Below, piece after piece: positions 36,731-44,950 of a stretch of 50,329 nt of DNA. Source of the stretch: Burkholderiaceae bacterium (GTDB taxonomy: Bacteria > Pseudomonadota > Gammaproteobacteria > Burkholderiales > Burkholderiaceae_B); the NCBI GenBank assembly GCA_030158305.1, contig JAOATE010000042.1, forward strand, positions 1 through 50,329, written 5' to 3'. Within the stretch, counting starts at the first letter, position 1. The number at the start of each line of letters is the position of its first letter. The position numbers and the translations under genes are program-made. The notes under the pieces were generated by a model, which had not been told where the DNA came from, searched no databases, and worked only from the letters and a program-made list of their open reading frames with translations.

Positions 36731-38328
36731 CGTTGTTTGCGCGTCTTGGCTTGCCACAGGCGTGGCAAGCACGCCCTCGTTATACGTTACTGATGGCCGA
36801 CTGGAGTGACGGAGAGTCTTTTATCAGGCTATGGCAACGGTGGAAAGAAGACCCCTGTCGGCCGGACCGTCTGCATGTCGTGGCGCTCAGCGTGTCGCTC
36901 GTCGAGTCTTCGGTCTTGGGTTCGCGATTGCGTGCTCAGACGCCTTCGACGCTTCATTCGCTGGTCGATCAGTTGGTCGCGCAATGGCCTTTAAATTTAC
37001 CGGGTACTCACAGACTGGATTTTGAGGAGCTGTCGGTCACACTCACGATCGCCGTGGGTCCGTTAGCAGTGACGATGCCACGTTTGGCGGTTTCGGCAGA
37101 TGCCACATGGGTAGGCGAAGCAGCCGCGGTTGAGCTCCCCAAGGTGGTCCCGAGTGAGTCGGTGAGTCCGACAGACAGGATGCTGGGGCTAGCCGTGGAT
37201 CAAAAGGAGGCTCGGCACGCAGTGGTGGTGGGGGCGGGCATCGCGGGTGCAGGTGTGGCGCATGCCTTGGCCTTGCGGGGATGGCGGACCCAAGTGCTGG
37301 ATGTGACCTCGCGTCGGCAGCAGGAGCATGGCGCCCACGTGGCGGCGGCGCTCACGCCCATGGTGACGCGCGATGACGATATACGGGCCAGACTCTCGCG
37401 TGCAGGGAGTTTGCGGGCACAAGCGCGTTGGTCGCAGGTGAGTGAGGATATTTTGTGGCGCTGTGGTGCGTTGCAGCTTCAGCGGATGAGTGGACGAATT
37501 GTTGACTTGGAGGCAGTTCTGGCGGGCCTGTCGTTTCCGCCCGAGTGGGTTCGTTTTGTTGAGGCCTCCGAAGCCAGCGACATCGCCGGATTGCAATTGA
37601 ATCGTGGCGGATTATTTTTTCCGACGGCAGCACGCCTCAGGCCTGAGCGCTTAATTGAAACGCTTCTGGCGGTCGAGGGCGTTGAGCGGCTAGAAGTGCA
37701 TGTCGAACGCGTCGACAGGGTCGATGGTCAGTGGCATGTCTTGGATGAGCATGGAAAGATCTGTGCCGTGGCGCCCCAGCTCATTTTGGCGGGCGCCCTT
37801 GGCACTCAGGATATCTTGCGGCGCAGTGCTTTGCTGGAGCCTGGCGCGCGACTGTCCGCGATGCATGCGCTGGGAGGGGAAATCACCTTATTGCCGGAGC
37901 GTGCTCTGTCAGGTGGGCCACGCTGCATCGTTTCAGGAGACGGCTATGTTTTGCCTGCTTTAGAAGGCAATTGTGTGGTGGGTAGCAGCTATGTGCATGG
38001 CGCTCAATGTATGGCGCCCAGTATTGCAGGTGGATTGGGCAATATCGAGCGTGCAGCAGGCTTGCTTGGTCAGTCTCAGTGGCCTGCGAAATTTAACAAT
38101 CTTGCTATGAGGCCTTTGGATGGCTGGGCGGGTTGGCGCGCCGTTTTGCCTGGACGTTTGCCATTTATTGGGCCCCTTGCCAACACTCAGGGGCTTTGGG
38201 TGGCGTCTGGCTTTGCTTCACGGGGACTCACTTGGTCGAGTCTGGCGGGAGATCTCATTGCCGCAGCGTTAAATGGCGAGCCTTTGCCCCTGGAACGGGA
38301 TATAATGGACAAAATCAGTCAAACTTAG
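36727..38328 (+). CDS. mnmC: MnmC-type FAD oxidoreductase with degenerate methyltransferase domain
   Basis: A 533-residue protein. Residues about 165-533 are the MnmC(o) FAD oxidase, with dinucleotide loop VVVGAGIAGAGVA at 166-178 and C-terminal GWAGWRAVLPGRLPFIGPL and LWVASGFASRGLTW. This half converts cmnm5U34 to nm5U34 in certain tRNAs. Residues about 20-112 align by eye to the first part of the MnmC(m) methyltransferase domain. However, the SAM motif (GFGTGLNFLTLW in E. coli) reads ADWSDGESFIRLW, and the later DGFAPAKNP block is absent. The protein is about 130 residues shorter than E. coli MnmC (668), almost all missing from the methyltransferase half. That half is therefore probably inactive. 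ATGA overlap with fadD; terminator at 38339. Confidence 0.85.
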   Translation: MTLFARLGLPQAWQARPRYTLLMADWSDGESFIRLWQRWKEDPCRPDRLHVVALSVSLVESSVLGSRLRAQTPSTLHSLVDQLVAQWPLNLPGTHRLDFEELSVTLTIAVGPLAVTMPRLAVSADATWVGEAAAVELPKVVPSESVSPTDRMLGLAVDQKEARHAVVVGAGIAGAGVAHALALRGWRTQVLDVTSRRQQEHGAHVAAALTPMVTRDDDIRARLSRAGSLRAQARWSQVSEDILWRCGALQLQRMSGRIVDLEAVLAGLSFPPEWVRFVEASEASDIAGLQLNRGGLFFPTAARLRPERLIETLLAVEGVERLEVHVERVDRVDGQWHVLDEHGKICAVAPQLILAGALGTQDILRRSALLEPGARLSAMHALGGEITLLPERALSGGPRCIVSGDGYVLPALEGNCVVGSSYVHGAQCMAPSIAGGLGNIERAAGLLGQSQWPAKFNNLAMRPLDGWAGWRAVLPGRLPFIGPLANTQGLWVASGFASRGLTWSSLAGDLIAAALNGEPLPLERDIMDKISQT

Positions 38329-38338
38329 ACAAAATCAA

Positions 38339-38362
38339 AAAAAGCGACTTTGGTCGCTTTTT
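38339..38362 (+). terminator. Intrinsic terminator after mnmC
   Basis: AAAAAGCGAC/GTCGCTTTTT stem of 10 bp with TTTG loop, ending in a T-run. It begins 11 nt after the mnmC-like stop. It lies only 15 nt before the start of the GH31 gene, so any GH31 promoter upstream of it would have to read through. Confidence 0.85.
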
Positions 38363-38376
38363 CATATGCGCTGAAC

Positions 38377-40545
38377 ATGCACCTAGAATCGCTAAAACTT
38401 GTCGACACGTTACCTTCGAGGATCGTTTTCGACGCAGGTGCGGGAATGAAACTGGTCGTCGAGCCGCACGCTCCCGGTGTGTTCCGGATTCGTTGTGGGT
38501 TACCAGAAGCCGTCGCCGCTGATATTTTGCCTGGCGTTCGCGCCCGTGCGCATGCGGATGTATTGCTGGCCCGTCCCGAAGCGATCGGTGAGGCAGTCCT
38601 TGAACCGCTGACTGGCCCAGCAAAAGGCTGGCGTCTCGTTCAAGGCGATACCATCCTCGAGATCACGACCAATCCCTTCAGGCTTCAAGTGCAGCGTCTC
38701 GGTAAAGCGGCTCTGTCCTTGTGCGAAGGCGGTATCGCTCTTCAGGATGCCTTGTGGACCGTTGGTTTTGATCTTGCGCGCGAAGAAAAGATTTTTGGTC
38801 TAGGCGAGACCACAGGTGATTTGGATCGCCGGACAGAAACCATTATTTCAGATGCGCCAGATCATCGTGCCCTGCCTCTGGCGTGGGGACCTTCTGGCTG
38901 GGGCGTCTACGTCAATACGCTTTCTCGCGTCGAGCATGATTTGGGTGCTGAGTCAGCATCGCAGTACTTGATTGCGATCGAAGACAAGACGCTGGATTTG
39001 TTTTTGTTTGCTGCGGAACCCGCAGAAATATTAAATCAATACACGCAATTGACCGGACGCGCAGGTCAGCCGTCCTTGTGGTCGATGGGCGTCTGGGTTG
39101 AGCAACACGACGCACATAGTGCCGCTCAGACAGCTGAACTGATTGCGGAGTTTCGCAAACAAAATATTTCCGTAGATGGCGTGTTGATGTTGCCTCCTAC
39201 TGCATGGACCTATCAGGATTCCAAGCTATTGCCCGAATGGGATGCAGAGCGCTTTCCCCATCCAAAGCAAGCGATTGATTCTTTCACCAAACACGCGACC
39301 CATCTTGGGATGCATACGATTCCCGCAGTCTCGGTTGAGTCCACCACCTTTGGCGAGCTCGAAGATCGCGGCTGGTTGCTCTGCAACGACAGTGGTGATG
39401 CACATGTTTTTCCAGGCGTTGCTGCGACCGCGGGTCAGGCTTTTGGCTTGCTCGACTTGACGCATCGTGATGTGTTGAACACTTGGTCTGAGCGCCATCG
39501 CCATCTTGCCGAAGAAGGTGTCGGCGCCACCGCATGCGATGTGCAGTTTGATATTCCTGACAATGTTGTCGCCCGTGGTGGAGAAAGTGCAGCGGTGTTA
39601 CGCGCGCTCTATCCCGCGTTGGCAAGACGTGCGCTGTTTGAGGCGGTTGCAGGCCACAAGGTTCCTCCCGAAGGCGTGGTATTTAGCTCTGATCTTTTCC
39701 CGGGTGCCCAACGTTTGTTGTGGCAGAGTGCACCGCGCGTGCCCAATACCTGGGAGGGTCTGCAGCAGACCTTGCGTTCAGCGCTCGCGATTGGTGCGAG
39801 TGGTGTGCCGGTACAAATGCATGCAGTCGGTAACGCGTCAGCCTCTGTTGAGTCGATGACGCCTGAGTTGTATTTGCGATGGTTGGGGATGGCTGTTTTT
39901 TCTGGCAACTTCGCCTTTCAGTCGCACCCTCAGCTTGTGCCGACAGCGTTTGATGAAACGACACGCGGTCATGTTCAAACCTGGCTGCAATGGCGCTATC
40001 GCTTGATTCCTTATGTGTTGGGCGCAATCGAAGACGCTGCTCGTACGGGTCTGCCTGTGCAGCGTTCGATGGCCTTGTCATTTCCCGCCGATCAAGAAGC
40101 TCAGCGGTGGGATACGCAGTATTTGCTCGGACCGGCTTTGCTGGTCGCGCCCGCGATGCAGCCTGGTCAGGACATTCAGGTCTATCTCCCTGCCGGTGAG
40201 GCTTGGTGGGATCTCAATACTGGCTGGCGTTATGAAGGCGGCTCAGTGCTGACAGTGACCTGTAGTCTGGGGACCTTGCCGGTGTTTGGTCGCGAAGGTC
40301 ATATGCTTTGTTTGGGACCCACAGCCCATCACACGGGTGAGTTCAACTCGGCCCGCATCCTGGACGAAGTCTGGATGTTTGGGATGCCTGTTCACAACCC
40401 TGTCGTGATGCGCAACAAGATTCGCGTGATGCAGATGCAGGGATCGAGCTATATCAAAGGGCTCGAAGGACTCAAGATCTCGCCTTCAGAGGGACTTGAG
40501 GTCAAGCGTCGCGGCGCCGAAGTCCGTATCTCGCGCGCACGCTAG
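38377..40545 (+). CDS. GH31-fold protein, altered active site
   Basis: A 722-residue protein with the GH31 (alpha-glucosidase/xylosidase) architecture: N-terminal beta-sandwich (about 1-230, including KIFGLGETTGDLDRR), a TIM barrel (about 231-560) and C-terminal sheets (LLGPALLVAPAMQPG, VYLPAGEAWWDLNTG). The nucleophile Asp position is kept (Asp388 in ATACDVQFD), but the following DMNE/DFGE pattern is not. The Asp that acts as acid/base in WSGDNTSTWEGL is gone: residues 449-462 read WQSAPRVPNTWEGL. The Arg of the TRS motif is Ser438 and the Asp of HDIGG is Ala483 (HAVGN). Substrate and activity are thus doubtful. No sugar-transport genes are nearby. The start at 38377 has no ribosome-binding site; ATG 38446 is an alternative. 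Confidence 0.82.
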   Translation: MHLESLKLVDTLPSRIVFDAGAGMKLVVEPHAPGVFRIRCGLPEAVAADILPGVRARAHADVLLARPEAIGEAVLEPLTGPAKGWRLVQGDTILEITTNPFRLQVQRLGKAALSLCEGGIALQDALWTVGFDLAREEKIFGLGETTGDLDRRTETIISDAPDHRALPLAWGPSGWGVYVNTLSRVEHDLGAESASQYLIAIEDKTLDLFLFAAEPAEILNQYTQLTGRAGQPSLWSMGVWVEQHDAHSAAQTAELIAEFRKQNISVDGVLMLPPTAWTYQDSKLLPEWDAERFPHPKQAIDSFTKHATHLGMHTIPAVSVESTTFGELEDRGWLLCNDSGDAHVFPGVAATAGQAFGLLDLTHRDVLNTWSERHRHLAEEGVGATACDVQFDIPDNVVARGGESAAVLRALYPALARRALFEAVAGHKVPPEGVVFSSDLFPGAQRLLWQSAPRVPNTWEGLQQTLRSALAIGASGVPVQMHAVGNASASVESMTPELYLRWLGMAVFSGNFAFQSHPQLVPTAFDETTRGHVQTWLQWRYRLIPYVLGAIEDAARTGLPVQRSMALSFPADQEAQRWDTQYLLGPALLVAPAMQPGQDIQVYLPAGEAWWDLNTGWRYEGGSVLTVTCSLGTLPVFGREGHMLCLGPTAHHTGEFNSARILDEVWMFGMPVHNPVVMRNKIRVMQMQGSSYIKGLEGLKISPSEGLEVKRRGAEVRISRAR

Positions 40546-40625
40546 TACTTGGTTTTTAACCTCTTGCCATAAGCGCTTTCTTGGTGTCTGATGAGCTTCA
40601 ATGTTTTTAATTGGAGCCCTCAGAC

Positions 40626-41930
40626 ATGTCGACTATCCCCAGCGCTGATTCCCACGCACTTTACGCTCAAACCGTCACAGAGACCTCTGCACGCATCGCG
40701 CGCGGTGAAGTCACGCACGCGCAGGTGTTGGAGTCGCAACTCGGTCGCATCGCGGCCCGTGAGCCTTCTGTGCATGCGTTTAAGTGGCACGATGCCGACC
40801 ATGTCCGGGCACAGCTTGCTGCGGTGAGTGCGCGCTCAGAAAAGCTGCCACTCGCGGGAATCGCGATTGGTATCAAAGACATCATTGATACTGCCGACAT
40901 GCCAACCGAGTATGGTTCAGCAGCCTTTGTGGGTAACCGTCCTGCCAAGGAGGCGGCCATCGTCACGCAACTGAAGGCGGCTGGCGCGTTGATGATGGGT
41001 AAAACCGTCACCACCGAATTTGCGAGCCAGTTTGCCGGTGCAACCGTCAATCCTCATAATTTTGCGCATACACCTGGCGGCTCATCGAGTGGCTCAGCTG
41101 CCGCAGTTGCCGATGGCATGGTGGGCTTGGCGCTGGGGACACAGACTGCGGGCTCGACGATTCGTCCGGCCGCATACTGTGGCATCGTGGGTTTTAAAGC
41201 CACGCGGGGAAAGATTTCTCTTGAGGGCGTCAATCCTTTGTCGCCCACGCTGGATACGATGGGTTGGTTTGGGCGATCAGTTGATGACGTGAAGCTCTTG
41301 GCTTCGGTATTGTTGGGCGCATCGACTGCGAAAGAGCCGTCTGGCACGATTCGCTTGGGCTGGTATCCGGGCCCAGAGGCTGCGCAGGCCGATGCGGATG
41401 CTGTGCAAACGCTTGAGCGCGCCAAGGCTGTGTTACGTACGCATGGGGTCGAGCTTGTCGATGTTGAGGTGCTGCCAGCCAAAGACATGATCGCGCTGGG
41501 CGAGTCCAATCGCATCATCATGAGCCATGAGATGAGTCGTTTCTATGAAAAGCTCTACCGCAACAAAGCTCCGCTGGGAGACTTGACGGTTGCGATGATC
41601 GAGTTTGGATTGCAGATCACTCCTGAGCAGTGTCAGGCAGAACGTGAGCATGCAGAACGCTGCCGTCAGCTGTTCGCGCAGGCGACCAAGGGGCTCGATG
41701 CGGTGTTGACACTTGCTTCTCCTGGTGAGGCGCCCTTGAAGCAGAATGGCACGGGCTCGCCGATGTTTAATCGTACTTGGACGAGTATTGGCGTGCCTTG
41801 TTTAGGCTTGCCGTTTGGTAAGGGTGATCAAGGATTGCCACTGGCGGTTCAGTTCGTCGCGGCCGAAGGGCAAGACCATCAGCTATTGGCCTTAGGTGGA
41901 AAACTCGAGTCTTTGTTGGCAAAGGGCTAG
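40626..41930 (+). CDS. Amidase (amidase-signature family)
   Basis: A 434-residue amidase-signature enzyme that hydrolyses an unidentified amide. The Ser-cisSer-Lys triad is recognisable: Lys84 in IGIKDIIDTADMPT, the cis-Ser in the GGSSSGSAAA loop at 151-160, and the nucleophile Ser177 in QTAGSTIRPAAYCG. It lacks the extra domains of GatA, and no gatB or gatC is nearby, so it is not called a Glu-tRNA amidotransferase. ATG 40626 has GGAG 9 nt upstream; a longer frame to 40611 would include that site. It lies 80 nt after the GH31 gene, with no terminator seen between them. Confidence 0.9.
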   Translation: MSTIPSADSHALYAQTVTETSARIARGEVTHAQVLESQLGRIAAREPSVHAFKWHDADHVRAQLAAVSARSEKLPLAGIAIGIKDIIDTADMPTEYGSAAFVGNRPAKEAAIVTQLKAAGALMMGKTVTTEFASQFAGATVNPHNFAHTPGGSSSGSAAAVADGMVGLALGTQTAGSTIRPAAYCGIVGFKATRGKISLEGVNPLSPTLDTMGWFGRSVDDVKLLASVLLGASTAKEPSGTIRLGWYPGPEAAQADADAVQTLERAKAVLRTHGVELVDVEVLPAKDMIALGESNRIIMSHEMSRFYEKLYRNKAPLGDLTVAMIEFGLQITPEQCQAEREHAERCRQLFAQATKGLDAVLTLASPGEAPLKQNGTGSPMFNRTWTSIGVPCLGLPFGKGDQGLPLAVQFVAAEGQDHQLLALGGKLESLLAKG

Positions 41931-41935
41931 GCCGT

Positions 41936-41964
41936 TTGACAGCGCTTGCCGAAAAAGTCATAAT
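41936..41964 (+). promoter_or_regulatory. Promoter of tRNA-Lys
   Basis: TTGACA (41936-41941), 17-bp spacer, CATAAT (41959-41964); the first transcribed base would be near 41971, 5 nt before the mature tRNA. A perfect -35 with ideal spacing. Confidence 0.8.
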
Positions 41965-41975
41965 ATCGGGCTTGG

Positions 41976-42052
41976 GGGCTGGTAGCTCAGTTGGTTAGAG
42001 CAGCGGACTTTTAATCCGTTGGTCGCGAGTTCGAGTCTCGCCCAGCCCACCA
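41976..42052 (+). tRNA. tRNA-Lys (anticodon UUU)
   Basis: A 77-nt cloverleaf including the encoded CCA. Acceptor stem GGGCTGG/CCAGCCC, D arm GCTC/GAGC, anticodon stem GCGGA/TCCGT enclosing CTTTTAA (anticodon TTT), variable loop of 5, T arm GCGAG-TTCGAGT-CTCGC. UUU reads AAA and AAG. Its wobble uridine is a usual target of the Mnm modification pathway, to which the MnmC-like protein encoded 3.6 kb upstream belongs. It has its own promoter and terminator. No integrated element lies beside its 3' end. Confidence 0.98.
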
Positions 42053-42064
42053 AGACTCTAAAAG

Positions 42065-42099
42065 AGTGCTATGTCCACAGAGACCTAGCGCTTTTTTTT
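42065..42099 (+). terminator. Intrinsic terminator of tRNA-Lys
   Basis: AGTGCTA (42065-42071) pairs with TAGCGCT (42086-42092, one G-U), 14-nt loop, followed by a run of eight T counting the last stem base. It overlaps a smaller hairpin ACTCT-AAA-AGAGT directly after the CCA. Bases 42100-42217 hold nothing else recognised. Confidence 0.65.
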
Positions 42100-42217
42100 C
42101 GTCTGCCGTCGATGCGCTCCATGTTGCTAGATGTCCTATGATGCGAGCCCAGTACTTGTTCAAACAACGGATTTTCATTGTGATGCGTGATGCAGAGAGT
42201 CTAGTGATACACCAGGT

Positions 42218-44092
42218 TTATAAAATCAACCTCCCCCCGATTTCAATCACTCTGTTTGGTGGCATGGCGAACATGCGAGCTTGTGGAGTGGCGTTGCGCA
42301 TGAGCAGAGCGAATAACCTGTTGAGCCAAACAGTCAAACCAGTGCCTTGAGCTATCTCGAGTGACCAACGGTTAATGAGATAACCATACTGGTCGATGGT
42401 GGTATCCGCCGGAAAGAGTTTAGCGAGTTCATTTGGCAAATTAATTTGATCTCTGTAGCCGTATCTTAGGATGATGAGAAAGATACCCTGACCCAGATCT
42501 TGCATAGTATGTCGTTGGTCTTCCGGCACGCTTGGAACTTCTTCGATCTTGATGTTCAGGCAAATAATTTTTGTTTGTACCGCATGCAGACGCTCAGCCA
42601 TGAGTACGAGCGCCATGGGGGCGATATGCTCGTCACTCGTCAGGCATACGGATGTGCCTTCCCCACGAAATGGTTTCAGAGTAGCTAGTTTTTTAACAAA
42701 ATCGCTTAACTGCTGGCTATGCGTCATTTCAAAAGACTGAATGCTGCGCACGCCACGCAACCAAGTCATGATGATCAGTAAGACGAGGAGCGAGAAACTG
42801 ATGGTAAACCAGCCACCATTGACAAACTTGAGCGTGTTGGCAGCCAAAAACAGACCGTCAATCACCATAAAAGGCAGGATGACAAGTGTAGCGATCAACC
42901 AGGGCCAGCGCCGCACGTATATGACAACGGCGAGGGCAAAGAAGTCGGTGATGAGCATGGTGCCCGTCACGGCAATGCCGTAGGCAGCTCCCATGGCATT
43001 GGACGACTGAAAGTAAAGCACGAGCGTAATAACTAATGCGAGCATCAGCCAATTGACCGCTGGTAAATAAATCTGACCTGACTTGATTTCGGAAGTGTGA
43101 ACAACACGCATGCGTGGAATGACGCGCAGCTGAATGAGCTGTTGTGTCATGGAAAATACGCCGGAAATAACCGCTTGTGAGGCGACGACGGTGGCAAAGG
43201 TGGCGAGGATCACCACGCCGTGAATTGCCCAGTCAGGTGCCATTCGAAAAAAAATGTTGTGTGTATTCTCTGGTGCTTGGAGAACCAACGCGCCTTGTCC
43301 AAGATAGTTCAGGACAAGTGCGGGAAAGGCGAGACGAATCCAGGCGCGTCGAATGGGACTTGCCCCAAAATGTCCCATGTCTGCATAGAGTGCTTCGGCA
43401 CCCGTCATACAGAGAACTACTGCGCCCAGTACAAAAAAACTGAGAAGTGATTCGGTTTGTATGAAGCGCAGCGCATAGACAGGATTGATGGCATTCAAAA
43501 TATCGGGGCGCTGAGAGATTGCGTGCACGCCCATGAGGGCAATGACTACAAACCAAACCAGCATCGTGGGGCCAAAAAGTTTGGCAATGCGTTCAGTACC
43601 TTGTCTCTGAAAAAGAAACAATGAAATCAGCACGACTAAAGATACGGGCACAATATATGGGCTGAGTGTTGGTGAAATCGTTTCCAGCCCTTCGACTGCT
43701 GACACGACCGAAATGGCGGGCGTAATAATGCCGTCACCATAAAAGAGCGCAGCCCCCAGTAGTCCGAGTGGCATGAACGCGCGACGCAGGGTGCTATCTT
43801 TTGCTGCCTTGTTCAAGAGCAAGGTCATCAAGGCAACGATGCCACCCTCGCCGCCATTATCGAAGCGCATGATAAAGAGCACATACTTGAACGTGACGAT
43901 GAGAATCAGTGACCAGATAAACATCGAAAGTACGCCATAGATGTTGGCTGACGTAATTGCAACGGGATGTAGCGTGTCAACGAACACCGCTTCGAAAGCG
44001 TATAGAGGACTCGTACCGATATCACCAAACACGACACCTAAGGCACCCAGCACCAGTCCGAAGCCCGCGGATTTTTTAGGAATATCCAACAT
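42218..44092 (-). CDS. kup: Low-affinity potassium transporter Kup
   Basis: A 624-residue K+:H+ symporter of the HAK/KUP/KT family with about twelve transmembrane helices and a cytosolic C-terminal domain of about 170 residues. Motifs: ALGVVFGDIGTSPLYAFE at the N-terminus, GDGIITPAISVVSAVEGL, LCMTGAEALYADMGHFG and LVLNYLGQGALVL. ATG 44092 gives the normal start MLDIPKKSAGFGLVLGALG, with GGAG a few bases upstream. The open frame extends about 34 codons further, but that stretch overlaps the promoter region and is not family-like. It is divergent from marC across 167 nt of AT-rich DNA. Confidence 0.95.
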   Translation of the reverse strand: MLDIPKKSAGFGLVLGALGVVFGDIGTSPLYAFEAVFVDTLHPVAITSANIYGVLSMFIWSLILIVTFKYVLFIMRFDNGGEGGIVALMTLLLNKAAKDSTLRRAFMPLGLLGAALFYGDGIITPAISVVSAVEGLETISPTLSPYIVPVSLVVLISLFLFQRQGTERIAKLFGPTMLVWFVVIALMGVHAISQRPDILNAINPVYALRFIQTESLLSFFVLGAVVLCMTGAEALYADMGHFGASPIRRAWIRLAFPALVLNYLGQGALVLQAPENTHNIFFRMAPDWAIHGVVILATFATVVASQAVISGVFSMTQQLIQLRVIPRMRVVHTSEIKSGQIYLPAVNWLMLALVITLVLYFQSSNAMGAAYGIAVTGTMLITDFFALAVVIYVRRWPWLIATLVILPFMVIDGLFLAANTLKFVNGGWFTISFSLLVLLIIMTWLRGVRSIQSFEMTHSQQLSDFVKKLATLKPFRGEGTSVCLTSDEHIAPMALVLMAERLHAVQTKIICLNIKIEEVPSVPEDQRHTMQDLGQGIFLIILRYGYRDQINLPNELAKLFPADTTIDQYGYLINRWSLEIAQGTGLTVWLNRLFALLMRNATPQARMFAMPPNRVIEIGGRLIL

Positions 44093-44259
44093 ATGCTCCG
44101 TTTGGCCGTGCCGATGAGTGTGGGGAAATTTGAGATAACAAGATAGAACTATAAACTGTATCAAATTGAAAATATTGTCATATAGGCACGCCAAAAGCGT
44201 TGTGCAGGTGATTATGAACTAATATTTTTTGAGTTAAACAGAATTAGGTCGCAATTCAC

Positions 44260-44877
44260 ATGTTCCCTTCAGACTTTGTCTACGAGTTTTTTACATTGTT
44301 GGTGATCCTTGATCCGATCGCGACGGTACCTGTGTTTTTAGCCGTCACCTATGGTTTGACATGGCGCGACGCACTCAAGGTTGCGATCACGGCGCTCGTG
44401 GTTTCTTTTGGAATCCTCACAGCCTTCATTTTTTTAGGCTTGGAATTTTTAAAAGTGTTAGATATCCCCACGTCATCATTTCAGCTTGCCGGCTCTTTTA
44501 TTTTGTTCACGCTGGGCCTGAGCATGGTGACCGGAAAAATGCACGAAGAGATTTCAAAGATGTCGCCCAATGCATCGATTATGGAGCGTTCGGTGTATCC
44601 GTTGGCGATGCCCTCTATTGCGGGAGCGGGTGCGATTTTGACCGTGGTGATGCTCAGTGATAACAATGCGCGTGTGATGACAGAGCAGCTACAAACGACC
44701 TTCGTGGTGTTGCTGTGCTTGTCTATTCATCTGGTCACCTTTATGGCGGGTGGTTTTATTATTCGCTACATCGGCATGATCGGCATACAAATCACCACAC
44801 GCGTGTTTGGTTTGATGATTTGTAGCATTGCGGTTTCGGGGATGGTGATCGCGATTAAGGAGAGTTTTGGGATTTGA
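44260..44877 (+). CDS. MarC-family integral membrane protein
   Basis: A 205-residue protein with six predicted transmembrane helices, matching the MarC/UPF0056 family (PF01914). Typical segments are FFTLLVILDPIATVPVFLAV near the start and YPLAMPSIAGAGAILTVVML in the middle, where the Pro-Ser/Gly-rich loop is the most conserved part. The function of the family is unresolved; the old link to multiple antibiotic resistance in E. coli was not upheld. It is divergent from kup and convergent with the orphan membrane gene. Confidence 0.9.
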   Translation: MFPSDFVYEFFTLLVILDPIATVPVFLAVTYGLTWRDALKVAITALVVSFGILTAFIFLGLEFLKVLDIPTSSFQLAGSFILFTLGLSMVTGKMHEEISKMSPNASIMERSVYPLAMPSIAGAGAILTVVMLSDNNARVMTEQLQTTFVVLLCLSIHLVTFMAGGFIIRYIGMIGIQITTRVFGLMICSIAVSGMVIAIKESFGI

Positions 44878-44913
44878 AGGTGGTTTATTCTATAAGTGAG
44901 GCTATCACAGTGC

Positions 44914-44950
44914 GTAGTTTGGTTTCCTATCCCGACAGATGGAAAACTAC
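44914..44950. other. Hairpin between marC and the orphan gene
   Basis: GTAGTTT (44914-44920) and AAACTAC (44944-44950) form a 7-bp stem with a long loop that has a further TTTCC/GGA match. It overlaps the stop of the minus-strand gene. Without a T-run it is a poor intrinsic terminator. Confidence 0.35.

Noticed and set aside
41976-42217. Integration (att) site at the tRNA-Lys 3' end
   Set aside because: No integrase, no repeated copy of the tRNA end was seen, and the next gene is the housekeeping kup.
42066-42350. 94-codon plus-strand frame after tRNA-Lys
   Set aside because: It starts inside the tRNA terminator hairpin and overlaps the 3' end of kup; no recognisable domain.
43220-43450. 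Cys-rich 76-codon frame resembling a small toxin or zinc protein
   Set aside because: Antisense to conserved Kup membrane helices; the Cys content comes from the reverse reading of Kup codons.
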